A DNA stretch of 64,000 nucleotides, taken from the NCBI GenBank assembly GCA_025642075.2, contig JAODUO010001685.1, positions 1 to 64,000 on the forward strand. Reading direction: 5' to 3'. Every line of letters begins with the position of its first letter. Position 1 is the stretch's first letter. Position numbers and translations under genes: made by a program. This document shows, piece by piece, positions 1 through 13,300 of the stretch. The stretch is from Ridgeia piscesae. Taxonomy: Eukaryota; Annelida; Polychaeta; Sabellida; Siboglinidae. Under the pieces are notes generated by a model that worked only from the letters and a program-made list of their open reading frames with translations, had not been told where the DNA came from and did no database searches.

Positions 1-605
1 AACCAACATCATCATAGTCCTGGTCCTACAACACCCATTCACAGTGTCAGTGTTTGTCACGGCAACAACCAACATCATCATAGTCCTGGTCCTACAACAC
101 CCATTCACAGTGTCAGTGTTTGTCACGGCAACAACCAACATCATCATAGTCCTGGTCCTACAACACCCATTCACAGTGTCAGTGTTTGTCACGGCAACAA
201 CCAACATCATCATAGTCCTGGTCCTACAACATCCATTCACAGTGTCAGTGTTTGTCACATCAACAACCAACATCATCATAGTCCTGGTCCTACAACATCC
301 ATTCACAGTGTCAGTGTTTGTCACGGCAACAACCAACATCATCATAGTCCTGGTCCTACAACATCCATTCACAGTGTCAGTGTTTGTCACGGCAACAACC
401 AACATCATCATAGTCCTGGTCCTACAACATCCATTCACAGTGTCAGTGTTTGTCACATCAACAACCAACATCATCATAGTCCTGGTCCTGCAACATCCAT
501 TCACAGTGTCAGTGTTTGTCACGGCAACAACCAACATCATCATAGTCCTGGTCCTACAACACCCATTCACAGTGTCAGTGTTTGTCACGGCAACAACCAA
601 CATAC
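1..605. repeat. 66-bp minisatellite, window-edge truncated
   Basis: About nine near-identical 66-bp units run from the left edge to about 605, differing at a few positions (for example CACGG/CACAT and ACACCC/ACATCC). The unit length is a multiple of three, so an open frame runs through it; I see no sign of coding. The array lies in the ASAP intron after exon 9. On the minus strand each unit holds an acceptor-like GGTGTTGTAG followed by GACCAGGACTATGATG, so it may be another splice-boundary array belonging to the next ASAP exon, which is outside the window. Confidence 0.95.
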
Positions 606-1059
606 GTAACCGTAAGTAAAGTATGGAGAAAGATGGCATGGTAGTGCCACCAAGCGAGAGCGTCACGTACGATCCTTGGTTTGGATAACGAGGCAAAGCG
701 AAGTCTGACTTAGACTAAGATCGCACACAGAAAACAGTTATTATATAGACTAACTCTACAATAAAGTTTTAGAAAACAATTCACATTTTATGTTATATTG
801 TTTTTAAACAACCACGCCTTAGTCAATTTAGGCTGCGAAGCGCTGTAGTGATAGCTCCCGTAAACAACGTCATCATCAACAACGATGTTGCATCTTCGCA
901 TCGACATCGTCGAATGGACTTGATGTCAAGTATCAAAATATCGAAGGTATCGAAGGTATCGAAGAGTGGGCGTTCGTTACAAAAAATATCGAAGTATCGC
1001 GATACCACTAAATATCAGTATCGCATTTTCGCAAGTATCGCGATACTTCGATATATCGA
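606..1059. other. Intronic sequence with a palindromic inverted repeat
   Basis: No exon is seen here. Short TATCGAAGG repeats at about 938-965 lead into a perfect 19-bp inverted repeat: TATCGAAGTATCGCGATAC at 987-1005 and its complement at 1035-1053. Each arm contains the palindrome GTATCGCGATAC. It may be the end of a small DNA transposon (MITE). Confidence 0.6.
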
Positions 1060-1146
1060 ACCAGCACTACTACTGACACACCAGGCCCTACTGACCCACC
1101 AGGCACCCACTGTGATACCAGGCCCTACTGTGATACCAGGCCCTAC
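1060..1146 (-). repeat. 18-bp repeat made of duplicated splice donors (ASAP exon 9)
   Basis: Reading the minus strand from the exon 9 donor there are two exact copies of GTAGGGCCTGGTATCACA, then a 19-bp variant beginning GTGGGT, then GTAGGGCCTGGTGTGTCA. Every unit starts with a donor-like GT. The real donor is the first GT at 1146-1145. Confidence 0.85.
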
Positions 1147-1303
1147 CTCTTTCACTGTCATTGTGCTCTTGATTGCCTCCCTCAGTTCGAGGAGTTCGCG
1201 TCTCTCTGAGTCCTGTCTCTGCTTTACGTCTCCCAGTTGTGACACCAGCTCCTCGATGTAGCACTTGAAGTGCTCAATTGTTTTCATTCCATCCTGGAAA
1301 AAA
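1147..1303 (-). CDS. ASAP1: ASAP exon 9
   Basis: Acceptor GCGTTGTAG|TTTTTTCC, donor AAAGAG|GTAGGG. Encodes [52 protein letters not shown]. The donor is immediately followed by three to four repeat copies that each restart with a donor-like GT. Confidence 0.92.
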
Positions 1304-4300
1304 CTACAACGCAACAGAAATAAATTGTGTTAGCTTATAACGTACACTTATACTTATTTTGTTGTAATCAACCTGATATACAGTGTATATGCGCAGTGAA
1401 TTGGTGTTTTTTGCTACTTACATAGTGTTCACAGGACAATGAGAATCACAGGATGTTGACAGATACATGCATGAGATGACACAATATGCATTGACAGATG
1501 ACACAATGATGAATGATGTTGAGATACACAATGGAGGACAATGACATATGACACAGATCATGCTGACAGATGACACATGTTGACAGATGACACAGTGTGT
1601 GCACTCACTTTGTCTGGGCGTGGTAGTATTCAATCAGATGTTGCAACAGATCAACACCTTTCTTTGTCTTTATTTCGTTCACTTTGATGAGATACTGAAA
1701 GTCACAGCATAAAAGTATATATAAAAGAACTGTTTAGCCTGGAATATTTCTTATATCTAATTATACAGGCACATATGGAACTGGGAATGTTGACATTTCA
1801 AAGCACTTCAATAGAGAAACGAAGTGAGATTGCCGGGTGGTCACTGGTGAGGCGTAGTTTAGAAAATGGCAATGTAATGAAAATGTGGCCACATGATCTA
1901 GGTAGCGTTTGGCGGGGGGGGGGGGGGGAGGTGTATAAGAGGGGGACTGAATTGACCACTAAACAAAACACAACAAAATGTGACATCAGATTTCAACATA
2001 CATCACACATCTGCAGCTGGAACATTCGTCTTTCCTTCTCCATCTCTTCGGCAATCTAAAACAAAGGCATACAATGTCCAATGAGTCATAACAACGAATA
2101 ACATGAAACATTCAGACAGTCCTAATATTCAAGTATAACCATATCAACACACATAATATTAAATTAAAAAAACATGTTTAAAGCCACTCCAAAATCTAAA
2201 CAAGATTAATTCATTTAAACATCTTTATTTTTAAATAAATTATAACCAGTGTCACGTACCTCTGGACCCGTCACTACTGTCTTAATCATGCCAGCATCTT
2301 TCGCAATTTGTTTTTTTTCTTTCTCCAGTTTGGTGCTGAAATAAAAGCACATCACATGACATATACAACCCACGAGTCTAACTAATATCTGCCCACAGTA
2401 TGGTCATGTCGTTTCATCTGTGTGTTTCATCTGTTCACACTCACGGTCACCTGTCAACTTTATTACGAATGGGAGGACACGTTGTGACAACTACTCCTGA
2501 CGAAATCAGGTGAAAGGTAATGCAATACAAACAGCCTGTGGTGTTATTCTATGCCTGTAGTAGTTACAGTTTTATTTAGCTTGACGTGGTAGTTACGTTA
2601 TATAAACAAGTGAAACCTTACAGAAAGATTAATAATCACACTCCACATTGTTTGGCTCTCAGATCAGTGGAATATTACCCAGAATTAAATTCTCCATAAT
2701 AATAACAAAAAGGTAATTTTATTAGCTTCATGTTTTTGCTCTTGTAACCTTGCTACTTAAGCATAAATTGCTATAAATAGTGCTACAGAACACTGTTTGA
2801 ATAAATTACAATAGGTCTTCACAAAATGTAAAATATCAAGTTTAGTGCATATGTCCCAGAATGCATGACACTAAAAGGCACATGAGAATCTCGCTAAGAC
2901 AGACGGTGTGTGGTGTATTGTTGGTGAGATAGAATACGTACAACTTGGTCTCATACTCCTTCCACGCTTTGTCGAAGGGTTTCTTCATCTCCCCCTTCAT
3001 CCCCTTCAGGAGGGAATCCAGTGGAAACATCAGGATGTTACTGATGTTCTGCATCTGGACAACACACAGACAGTGTTAGCCACTGGACAGTGGACACATG
3101 GCACCTGTGCGAGTGACTCAGGTGATAGGCAGAGACTTATTCTGCATGTGAGCCAAAAATATGTAGGTGTCAAGTCCCCTCAATTCTGTGATTTGGGCAC
3201 AAAAATTATACTTATAATTATGACAGTTTTAATTATGATATCATCTAATTTCAGCTTTCCATGTTCTGTTTATTTTCCCTAATAAATAATCTAAAACTAC
3301 TAAGTTGTGCACATATACATGAGCTCACGTAAAACAAATTTATAGAAAGTATGAGTAAACATTACATCGTTTCTCAAAACACCTGTTTGAAATGCTAATG
3401 ATCTGGGCAATCAATTAGTTAACTTAATACCTATATTACTGTGACGGTCATTATAAGAAATCATCACAATGTAAATGTATGCATTGGTACGACAACAAAA
3501 ATTGGTGGTGTCATTATACATCCTGCCACTAGTTAGACAAGTCATTTTACCAGTTTTCTATTTTATCTGCATCATCATGTATGTTATGATTGTTCAAATG
3601 TACGACTGCAATACTATTATTAATTTTTTTTAGTTTTTAGCATTTTTATTCTGTGTATACAGGGGATTATGTGTATTATGTGCTGTACAATTGATGTAAA
3701 TTATGCATGAAAGGCTCGGCCATCGAAAACAGTGCATACTAAGAATGTTATCGAGTGAAATTGATCTGCCTTAAGTGTTGTCACCTGTTAGAAATGATGT
3801 TGTGACTTACCATGTTCCTCATCAGTCCCGACAGTTCCTTGGTGACAACTGCAAACTTGAGGAAGGCAGCTCCTGCAAGACACAGACCAGTGCTGACTGC
3901 CCGACTTAGTTCCCGCACAGAACCCTTTTATTTACAGAAGACGCCCAAGTTCACCAAATATTGCATGTACATGGTAGATATTTGTAAAACTTCATACACA
4001 TATATAACATCTAAAAGAATGTACTTTCATATAGCATGGTATTCAGTCTTTGGACCGTTCAAAGCAGTTTAAATGTAAATCTGCCATACAGGTCTGCTAA
4101 GCATGGCAGATTTAACAGGTCTGCCATGCCTGGCAGATCTGTTAAATCAAGCACCATCTCAACTTATCTGGGTAGCATTCCGCCCTGTTGGAAAAACCGG
4201 CAATCAATTAACAAAGATTATTTGTATTCTGCCTATAGCACGATACTGAGAAACTGGAGGAATTGCCAATATTACATATTAACTTACAATGATAACACAA

Positions 4301-7300
4301 CATGTACATATATTATGTATACATACATGCATACACACTGTACATGTCGCATGACCTGTACAGCCATCACCAACCTATTTCAGCCTCGTTCTCGCGTGTC
4401 ATTGCACTTGCTCCCATCTTCTCCAGGTTCTCAGCCAGGTAAGTCTCACTCGTCACATGCACTGGAACACAGCAACACAAAGTCTACAACCCCTCAAGAA
4501 GATAGTGCAATAGGCTGGTCAAATTAAAGAATCATTTACATTTATTACAACACAGGTTGGAAAAATAAGTATATAAATTAGCTTCCTTTTAGGGTCAATG
4601 ATCAGGGCAACTCTTAGCAACTCCTACCCAAGGATGTCACTTTACACAGATTTCCTGTTTTGATGCATTGGTTTCTCAACCGGTGAAAACTGGAAAGTGA
4701 CCCTGAAGTTGGTGTTTTACCATCCTTGATTCCACAAAGTGAACTTGGCACGGTTCACACTCTGCGTAATCGGTACATGGCAAGTCCAACTGATAAAACC
4801 CTCAAATTGGCAACAATGTCAACAGTAAGGATATTTCAGGAACCCACTCAAGGACATATTGTGTGATGTGAATAATTCTATTATTTTTTGGCATTTATTC
4901 TTCACCGATAGTTTGAGATTCTCAACATAATTCCACTTAAATGATCAAGTTCACATGAACTAGAAAGTAATTTACTTCCATCAGACCCTCCAGGGGGAGA
5001 TACTGATATGATTATCTCTTTACTGCGCAGACCGTCCAAAATCGCCACAACCCCTCGTACGTGCAGACCGCCCAAAACCGCCCAGTAAACTCACAGTTCG
5101 TGGGCCTTTCGTTTATCGCGATCAGATCCTTCTTTTACATTAACCAGCCAGCTCAAACTGCTGATCTAAGCTCTATGTAGGTCATGGAAACATGTGCTGT
5201 CGCCATCTTGTGAAAAATTGTTTTCGTTTGCGAATTAAGTGAGTTTATTTAGAAGGATGTTGAAGTGCGTTCTCTAGTTGACTTCCGACATCGCGCGGCA
5301 TTTGGCGAATATTATCGAGATCATTTCTCTACGATTTCAAGTCAGATATCGATGTTTGCAACGTGAATAATGTCGATAGCGATCACAGAGACCCTGTTAT
5401 CATCCATCTACGTTGTCTGTGCGACTTTTCGTTGTTGAGATTCGAAAAAGATGACCCATCGGTGGCAGGTTCATTTCGCCGATATGCAGCTATTTTGTTG
5501 ATCGGATCACCATCTGTACTTTGTTTAGTTTATTTATTTTAGGGTATTTTATTAATATGCACTATAGTCACATTGCTTCTGATAAGGGAGCATCTATCTG
5601 TGAAAGGAGTTTGCTATCTTTTGTTATTCGAGTATTGATTTTACATACGAAAAGAACATTCCAGTCGGCAAAATTATTGGTAAACGATAGCCATTTTGTA
5701 AATTATGGCATGATTTTTGTATTCGGTCGCGTTGGCGTTGTTTACAATTCTAATTTGAAAACTAACTGTCAAAATTTGATGTTTTCTAGGATAAAACTAA
5801 CATACATGGCTACGTTAGTTCCACAGGATCACTGTTGTGTGTTCTAAGATTTTTTAATATGTAGCATGATGAAGTTGCTTACTTATTTTGTCATCATAAC
5901 TGTTGAAGTTTGCTTCAAGATCTGAAATGTAATTGATTGCAACACAAATTTTAATAACACATTTTATTCACACAATCATTCCATGTACAGTGTGATTAAT
6001 TTCATAAATTTTCATGCATCTGTTGTCGAGTTATTCAAATTTTACTGCAAGCAACATGCAGCATAATTCTCAGATGGGCATTTCCATGAAAATTTGGAAA
6101 ATGGTCTGAAATTTTATTCATTGAATTTCAGTGGAATATTACATGTTTTTGATAGGACATAACTTAAAGTTATAGGAAAGAAAACAATTTCAATATTTGC
6201 ACAATGGTTTATGTGAAAATGCTACACTCAACCATTAGCCCTGGAATTATAACATTATGCTCATCTAAAATGTCAATAATTAGTGGCCCTTATAGCCAGC
6301 CCTGTTTTCTGTTACTTTTTTGGTTTGCTCAATTGCTGTTATTTTTTTAAGCCTTGGTCTCATGTATTATGACAATAACATTTCTGAGTCTGTTCTGCAT
6401 TTTTCAAGATATGCTTCTACACTGAGGTGGTGATTTTTGTGTAACGCGAGTCACAAAATTATAGATTTTTAATTTTATACAGCAGCCTTTGGTAGTCTGA
6501 GACTGCCCATTATAAATCTCCTCCTTCTTTTTATAGCTTATTAAATGATACAAACTATATCCATATCTAGTGAATCTATACTGTGATATTGGACACTGAA
6601 TATGTGTAACGCGAGTCACATGTAACGTGAGTCACGAAAAATAAGGTATTGTAGCGCGAGTCACAATGCATTTGTTAGATTTTTCTCACTTCTTCTAAGA
6701 CATATATCAATTTGTTGCAAAAGCATAATATAGACACTGGAACCGAGTTCAGGTTCTTTCACGACATTCACAGCCGCTGAAAGACAGTGAAAGAGACTTC
6801 TGAAGCTTTGTACTCAAGGTAAATATAAAGATTACTGCAAACATCAGAATGAAATGAGTACAAAGAGCCATGATGCAAAGAAGGCAAAGGAACATAACCT
6901 GCTTTTGTCTGAACAAACGAGTCTGAATAAAAAGAGGCATGAGAATGTGAGCAATCGAATAGCCAAATGTCGAGCCCTGAAAAAGGCAAGAGTATAAATA
7001 ACAATGCCAGTTGTGCAAAAGCAACAACAAAAACAAAGTGACTGTTTTGGATCCGTCACTCCCACCAACTCTAAGAGGGAGGAAAGCTTTCATGCAAAAA
7101 CTGTACAGCACAGTTCAAATTGAGGCATCACCTGATCAAAAACAATCTTATCTATGACAAAGCCAGATGAACACAAAGGTGCTATTCCTGTGGTCCACAT
7201 TGAAGCAGTCAAGTTGTTCTATGCTAGAAATAACAACATGTTTAGTTAGTTTTTATAATAAAACTTGCATGCAAGTGGTCTGGCAAAATAATTGTAAAGG

Positions 7301-10300
7301 CAACTTTTATGAAAAACAATCACCTTGTGTATTTCTTTTAAAACTATGAAATATTTCTGGAATTAAAACACCAAGTTCAAGTGTGCATTACTTCCTTTAA
7401 AATTATATAATATTTTAGAAGGTTAATGTATTTTTTTAATGTAATATTGTGTTTCCTAAATTACAGACTGAAAAATTGATTTCCCTCAAGCTAAAATATG
7501 CATAATGATGTATCTGTGATAATGGATTTCATGTAACGCGAGTCACAGTAACGCGAGTCACGCTGATTATCTAATATATTTGTATGTTATTGAGAACATT
7601 TCAAATCACTAATGCCATTTTTTGAAACCTTATTTATTTGTGTTTCACACAAGGGTATTCATTGTTTTCTATCATTTATACTTTGAGGAGAAACTTGTCA
7701 TGTATCAAGTGACGTTTTTGGATTTTCCATTTGCTGTAACGCGAGTCACGCTAAGATTAGATTCAAATAAAATCATACTATGTAATCAAATTTTAATTTG
7801 TTGGCATCATTTAATACCTTATACCTTTAAGTTCCTCTACGCATAAGTTGAACTTTTAAAATACATTATTATAAGAGATATGTCAAAATAGTGTTCATGG
7901 AATGGTCAAAATATGTAACGTGAGTCACGTGGAAATGCCCAGATGGCTGCCATCTTATAATTGTCTGCCCACAGCAGGGTGTAAAATAAGAAGGCTGTCT
8001 ACCCAGTAAAGAGTTAAGTCAAAATCAAGTAGACCCTCTGGAATTCAATGGTCAAATTTACTGACATAACCTTTTGGAGACAATGTTTATATTTCACCTA
8101 TATACATTAACCAAACAACAGTTAATTAGTTGGGAAACATGACAGTAAAGAAGCAACACAGTAAAAGAAATTAACCTAAAAACTCTCTTATTATTTGGTG
8201 TAAAAGTTGATCTAAATCCCTTTCTTTTCAACTATTATGGAAATTACCCTTTTTGAGATAGTGTACTATAGTGACTGTAAAAAGAAAATATGACATCAGT
8301 AATTTCAAAATCATTACAAAACATGTGACTTACACAAATCTTAATAAATCAGAACAATGTACAATGATTATGACCTGTCCTGCTGATGGTGATGGATCTA
8401 TGGGGATCCAGTTTTATGAAGTCTAGTGGGCTAAAGTAGACAGGTGGAGATCACCTGAGTGATCCTTTCTGGGCTACTAGATGCAGAACAGTCTCCTACT
8501 TTAGATGACCTGCACTTTGTTTCTTTCCCATGACGGTGGTTAAACCAATTATCTCCGTATCCACATATGTATGCTCGGAAAAGGAAGTTTGAACATGATC
8601 CCTAAAACTTGTAATCTATGATCCACATATGTAATGGCCTGAAGGGTAGATTGTTATCTTGAAATATCATGCTTTCCTTTTCTAAGCTAGAGTAGAGAGA
8701 GCATGTTAATATCCCCACCAGAGAGCATGTTAATATCCCCAAGCTCTTTAAATGGTGTACATACATTAGATATACACCTACAGAGTTGACTGTTACTGTT
8801 AACACTTAGTATCTTAACAGAGCTTTACCGAAACAACCAAATTAGTTAATGAAAGTTCATTTTTAGAAAATGCCTGAATATATGATGACCTCTAAATTTC
8901 TTAGAAATTGTCCACAAAAACTATGTAATCAGGGTTTTCACTAAAAGTAAAAATTCAGTAGTTGAACTAACTTATCTTTCAACACATAAATCACCTAACA
9001 ACAGGTTGTCCAGATCACTATTCAAATTTCCTTTCCATGGCATTGTCCAACACTGTGAGAGTATGACACCTCATCGGATTAACTGCAATGTTTTCTTCTT
9101 GTCACGGAGCAAAACACCCACAATTTTATTAATTGACTTATTAATGAATATTTATTATTTAATATAATGTTAGAATAAATAATTAATGTATTTCATACCA
9201 TGAGCAATGCGAGTGTCGGTCCCAGGTTTTGATGTTTTGAAACACAATCACAATTATGGGCTAAAGCATTAAAAAATACATTAAACAATAAATTCATGAA
9301 TGAATCAAATGGAGGCTATTTTGGCCAACGTTGCAGGCCAAAAATATTGCAGCTAACCAAACCTAGCAGGCTGGTTGAGAAGTTAATGTGAAAACCAACA
9401 GTGTCTGCATGGAATCACGGATGTGCTTAAGCATGCATGGACATGCATAGCATTACATGGGGCAATATCGCAGCAACTGTATTCATACAACACAATACTA
9501 GATTGTCTGTTCACACCAATATTATGAAGTGTTTACCAATGACTGATATGATCAATGAGCAAATGAGTACAAGGTGAATTGTTCTCACTATCAATGAGTT
9601 GACCTCCGACCCCCACTGCAGTGTGGGGAGCATGCTCAATACACTCAACAGAGATTACACAAAAACAAATTCAATCAATCTGGCAAACGTCCAAGACCGA
9701 CTTTCCATAATTATATCAATCTTGTATGTCAGTGTAAGGCGGGCTGGCTACACAACATGCATGTGTAGACAAGTTACTGGATGTTAGGAACAACATTGCA
9801 GTTGAATTTCAAGTATAAATTTATGTAACCACCTGTGTGTTTTTACATTTCAAATCATGCACAACTAGATAAAATGCAAAAGCATCAACCATGACACACA
9901 TAAAATGTTATATTATACTATTATAATTAGGGGGAAATGGGTAACACCGTTAAATAGATCTTTAAATTAATCTTTTAACTTTTTCAATATAAAATTATTT
10001 ATAAAGTATAATAGGTATTTGTGCTAGAATTGTTTGCATTTGAGGGTAAAAATGGTGGTCAATTATGTACACAAACGATTGCACTAAGTGGCTAAGATAT
10101 GGATTATGTTTACCAATTACCTATACAAAAGGACAACACCTACACCTTGGCTGTGCTGTACCTTAACTGTAAATAAAATTTACTTGTAGAACAATGTGAC
10201 GTTAATTCACAGCACACCCAGCCACACTGTGTGTGTTGTCCTGTGTACTAAGTACGGATGTAGCCCCCCCCCCCCCCAGCGTCATGGCCGAGTGGCTGCA

Positions 10301-13300
10301 GCAACCTGTGAGGAATGTGGCCTCCATGTTGCAACAACGCCACAAAGAATGAGCTGCTAGGATAACAATCTGGCGGTGCACCCAGTGCCACCTACAACTG
10401 TATGAGACACTCCACATGGTGCGCACTACAGGCACCACAGAACCAGTGTAGTACAGCAGCACTTTTTATCTAGATACACACAGAGACAGATAAGCACCAA
10501 ACTTGTATTCATATTCATCTAGATCATAACAGTTTGAACACCATTGAACAACACAACTGAAGCACAAATCAGATGGTGCAAGTATTTATACCTGGTGCTT
10601 GTGTGCGTACTTCACAACAACACCCCATTTGAACAGTATATTTAGTTCAAAAGTGGCATGTACCCAAAATAACAGATGATTTTCAAAAGTGACTTGGAAA
10701 GAAAGAAATATAATAGAACTGCTACACAAAAATAACACAATACCAACAAGTATGTGGCTTGACTGGGTTCAAGCTACAGATCCACAGTGAGTCAGTGACA
10801 GACATAGCACATAGAAGGATGTGATGTAATTTCTATTTAAAACACCTTCTGGAGATACTGGTGAGTCATATCTAGTGTATCAATTTAGGGTATTCAAACA
10901 TAAAGTGTAACACACCCTTCTATCTTTACTGCTAAAGAGATTCCATGGTAAGTACCAATATCAGGCCTTTCAAAATAATAATGTGTCCATTACACTCTAG
11001 CTGACATTACTATTAGTTCTTAACTCTTTAAGACATTTGCAATGTCTTAAAGAACATTACTTTAAATAGACCATTTGTCCTATATACTTAAAATACTATT
11101 TAAAAGCATGTAACAAGAAACAAACAATAAATACTGTGAAAGGCATAATCACTTTGCACCTGACCAAAAGACTCTTTCAGCCTTCAGGGAACATATTGAA
11201 ACTACCAATTTCTATTGCAATCATACCAAAACGCATTAACCGTACTGAAAATAACAAGAATCTGACTCCAGTCTATTGTGTGCATAATGCCTAACGGTGC
11301 CAAAGTGAGGCAAACAATACTATCTTTGAAGGTGTAATCTTAGATAGAGCTCTGACGTTTGCTGTAGGGTATTTGTGTATACAGAAGTAACATTTGGGGT
11401 GACTAAGAGAATGTTACCCCACCCAGGGCTACACACCTTGACACAGAGGGCCAGAGGCTGGGGATGCAATGAGTGAACACGTACCCCGTTCCATTGCCCA
11501 ACTGAGGCAAGAGTTATGCCTGGGTTGATATGTTACGCTTGTTTTGAAAAGTATGACATAAAATGAATCGAGACTGAAGATAATTTTTTAATGACATTGC
11601 ATAAAATCTACAACAAACGGTGACAAATATCCAACCATACTCTACTCTACTCTAACCAAGAAATATTCCTGAAAAATATACCACCAATCCACCATGCATA
11701 CATTATTGCTATCTGGATACACATGACAAATGTGTATTCTAGAGCCAGTAGATCCAGATAAAGGCCAGAGATCCTGGGACCCACAGTGTCTACATCATTA
11801 CTGGCAGTACCAGTAGTTTTCCACTTCTGCCACAACGGCCAATTAGAAATGATTACCACTATCAGTAATTGCATGTGTCCAAGTAGACTCAGTAGTAAGT
11901 AGACTGCTCCAGATGCCCAGATGGGATCTTTCTGAATCTTATACAAACACTGCCACACACAGTCCCAGTCCTGAGCTCAGTAAACTGCACTGGTTTTACA
12001 TTGGAAACCAGCCTCTATCAAAACCGATTACCAAAGTATGTTATCATGCCAAAAACTACACATACATTGCCAAGCAGGGTATCTAATGGTGTCAATGTCT
12101 AACAAAGTGCCAGCACTGAGTGCCAAGGTATAATAGACTGTACATAGAGTAGCATATCTAACAGAGTGCCAACATCTATGACAACTAGAATGTAAACTAT
12201 AGAGGCAAGGCACTCATTAGTGAGACCAACTGTAGTGGGTGATACTTCCCTGCAAGTGGGATATTTTAGTGTCCAGTAGACACTCAGTGGAAGGCACAGA
12301 TGGGTTGTATCTTCTAAACACATGCAGATGGGGTGAGCAGAATTGCCCTATAAAAGTAAACATGAGCCTGATCCTCCCTGGAGAGCACTCTGTCACATGT
12401 GACAGTTTGGACACCACAGGCCTGTGACATGTGACAACTGATCTCTCCTCCACGACCCCAAGTGTCCTCTGCTCTGTCTCCCCTAACTGGGGATCACATC
12501 CACAACACGGAGGTAAAACACCATGGGACCTGACTAGTCTGATCACCAAGAGAGCTGTTTTACTGGAAATAATTTGGGTCTCCATTTCGTGACCTTTACT
12601 GCCAGGTGGCTGTATTCACAAGGTGACCATAAAGACTGTATCAACTTTGTGCTGCTGTGTATGTTTATGAGTACCCGTAGTCTGTGTGACCATACATTCC
12701 ATTATGGGTTAACTAAAACAATTTTCCATAAACATAGTCAAATATTCCTAATTATATGAAGCAAATTATTGCCCACCCCCTGGTAAAGGTACAATTACGT
12801 TGTGCAACTGACTGCAATTTAAGTTATATATTCGGTACCCTCAACTGCATTTACACAACAGTAGTAGTTTTCTGGCTTAGCACCTCCTGTGTCACAGTGC
12901 ATCCGGGTTGACACTGGTCTTTAGAAACACCACTGAATCATGTCAAACTAGCTGCACTTGGGGCAGGTAACAAGAGATTGGAGTAACATGTCATTACCGA
13001 GCCAGAGTGCCAGTCTTCAGTGTTCTGGTGATATCATCTACCTGATATGATCACACAACAAAGTGTGTACTAAAGGCTGTTGACATTCTGTAACATTTGT
13101 GGGGGGTAGGCTGTAATCATACAGTGTCACATTCATCGACCGTGGGTGTATATTTCCACGAACTCTATTTATCGCATATGACATATTTATGTTAAGTCTC
13201 GTGATATGAAAATGTGTATTTGTTAACGTTTGCTGATCACTAAAACCATAGAATCGTAATCGATGAAAAATAGCAAAAATTATTGAGATTGAGAGAGAGA

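Noticed and set aside
44..619. Open frame with 22-residue hydrophobic repeats
   Set aside because: The 66-bp minisatellite has a unit divisible by three. It has no non-repeat domain and lies in an ASAP intron.
6749..7111. 120-codon hydrophobic frame on the minus strand
   Set aside because: It lies inside the candidate transposon in an AT-rich intron, overlaps two other open frames, and resembles no known protein.
10277..10310. tRNA-Leu/Ser A-box (TGGCCGAGTGG) as a tRNA gene
   Set aside because: No B-box at the expected distance and no cloverleaf. The stretch is open on the plus strand for 23 codons and is more likely a transposon-coding scrap.
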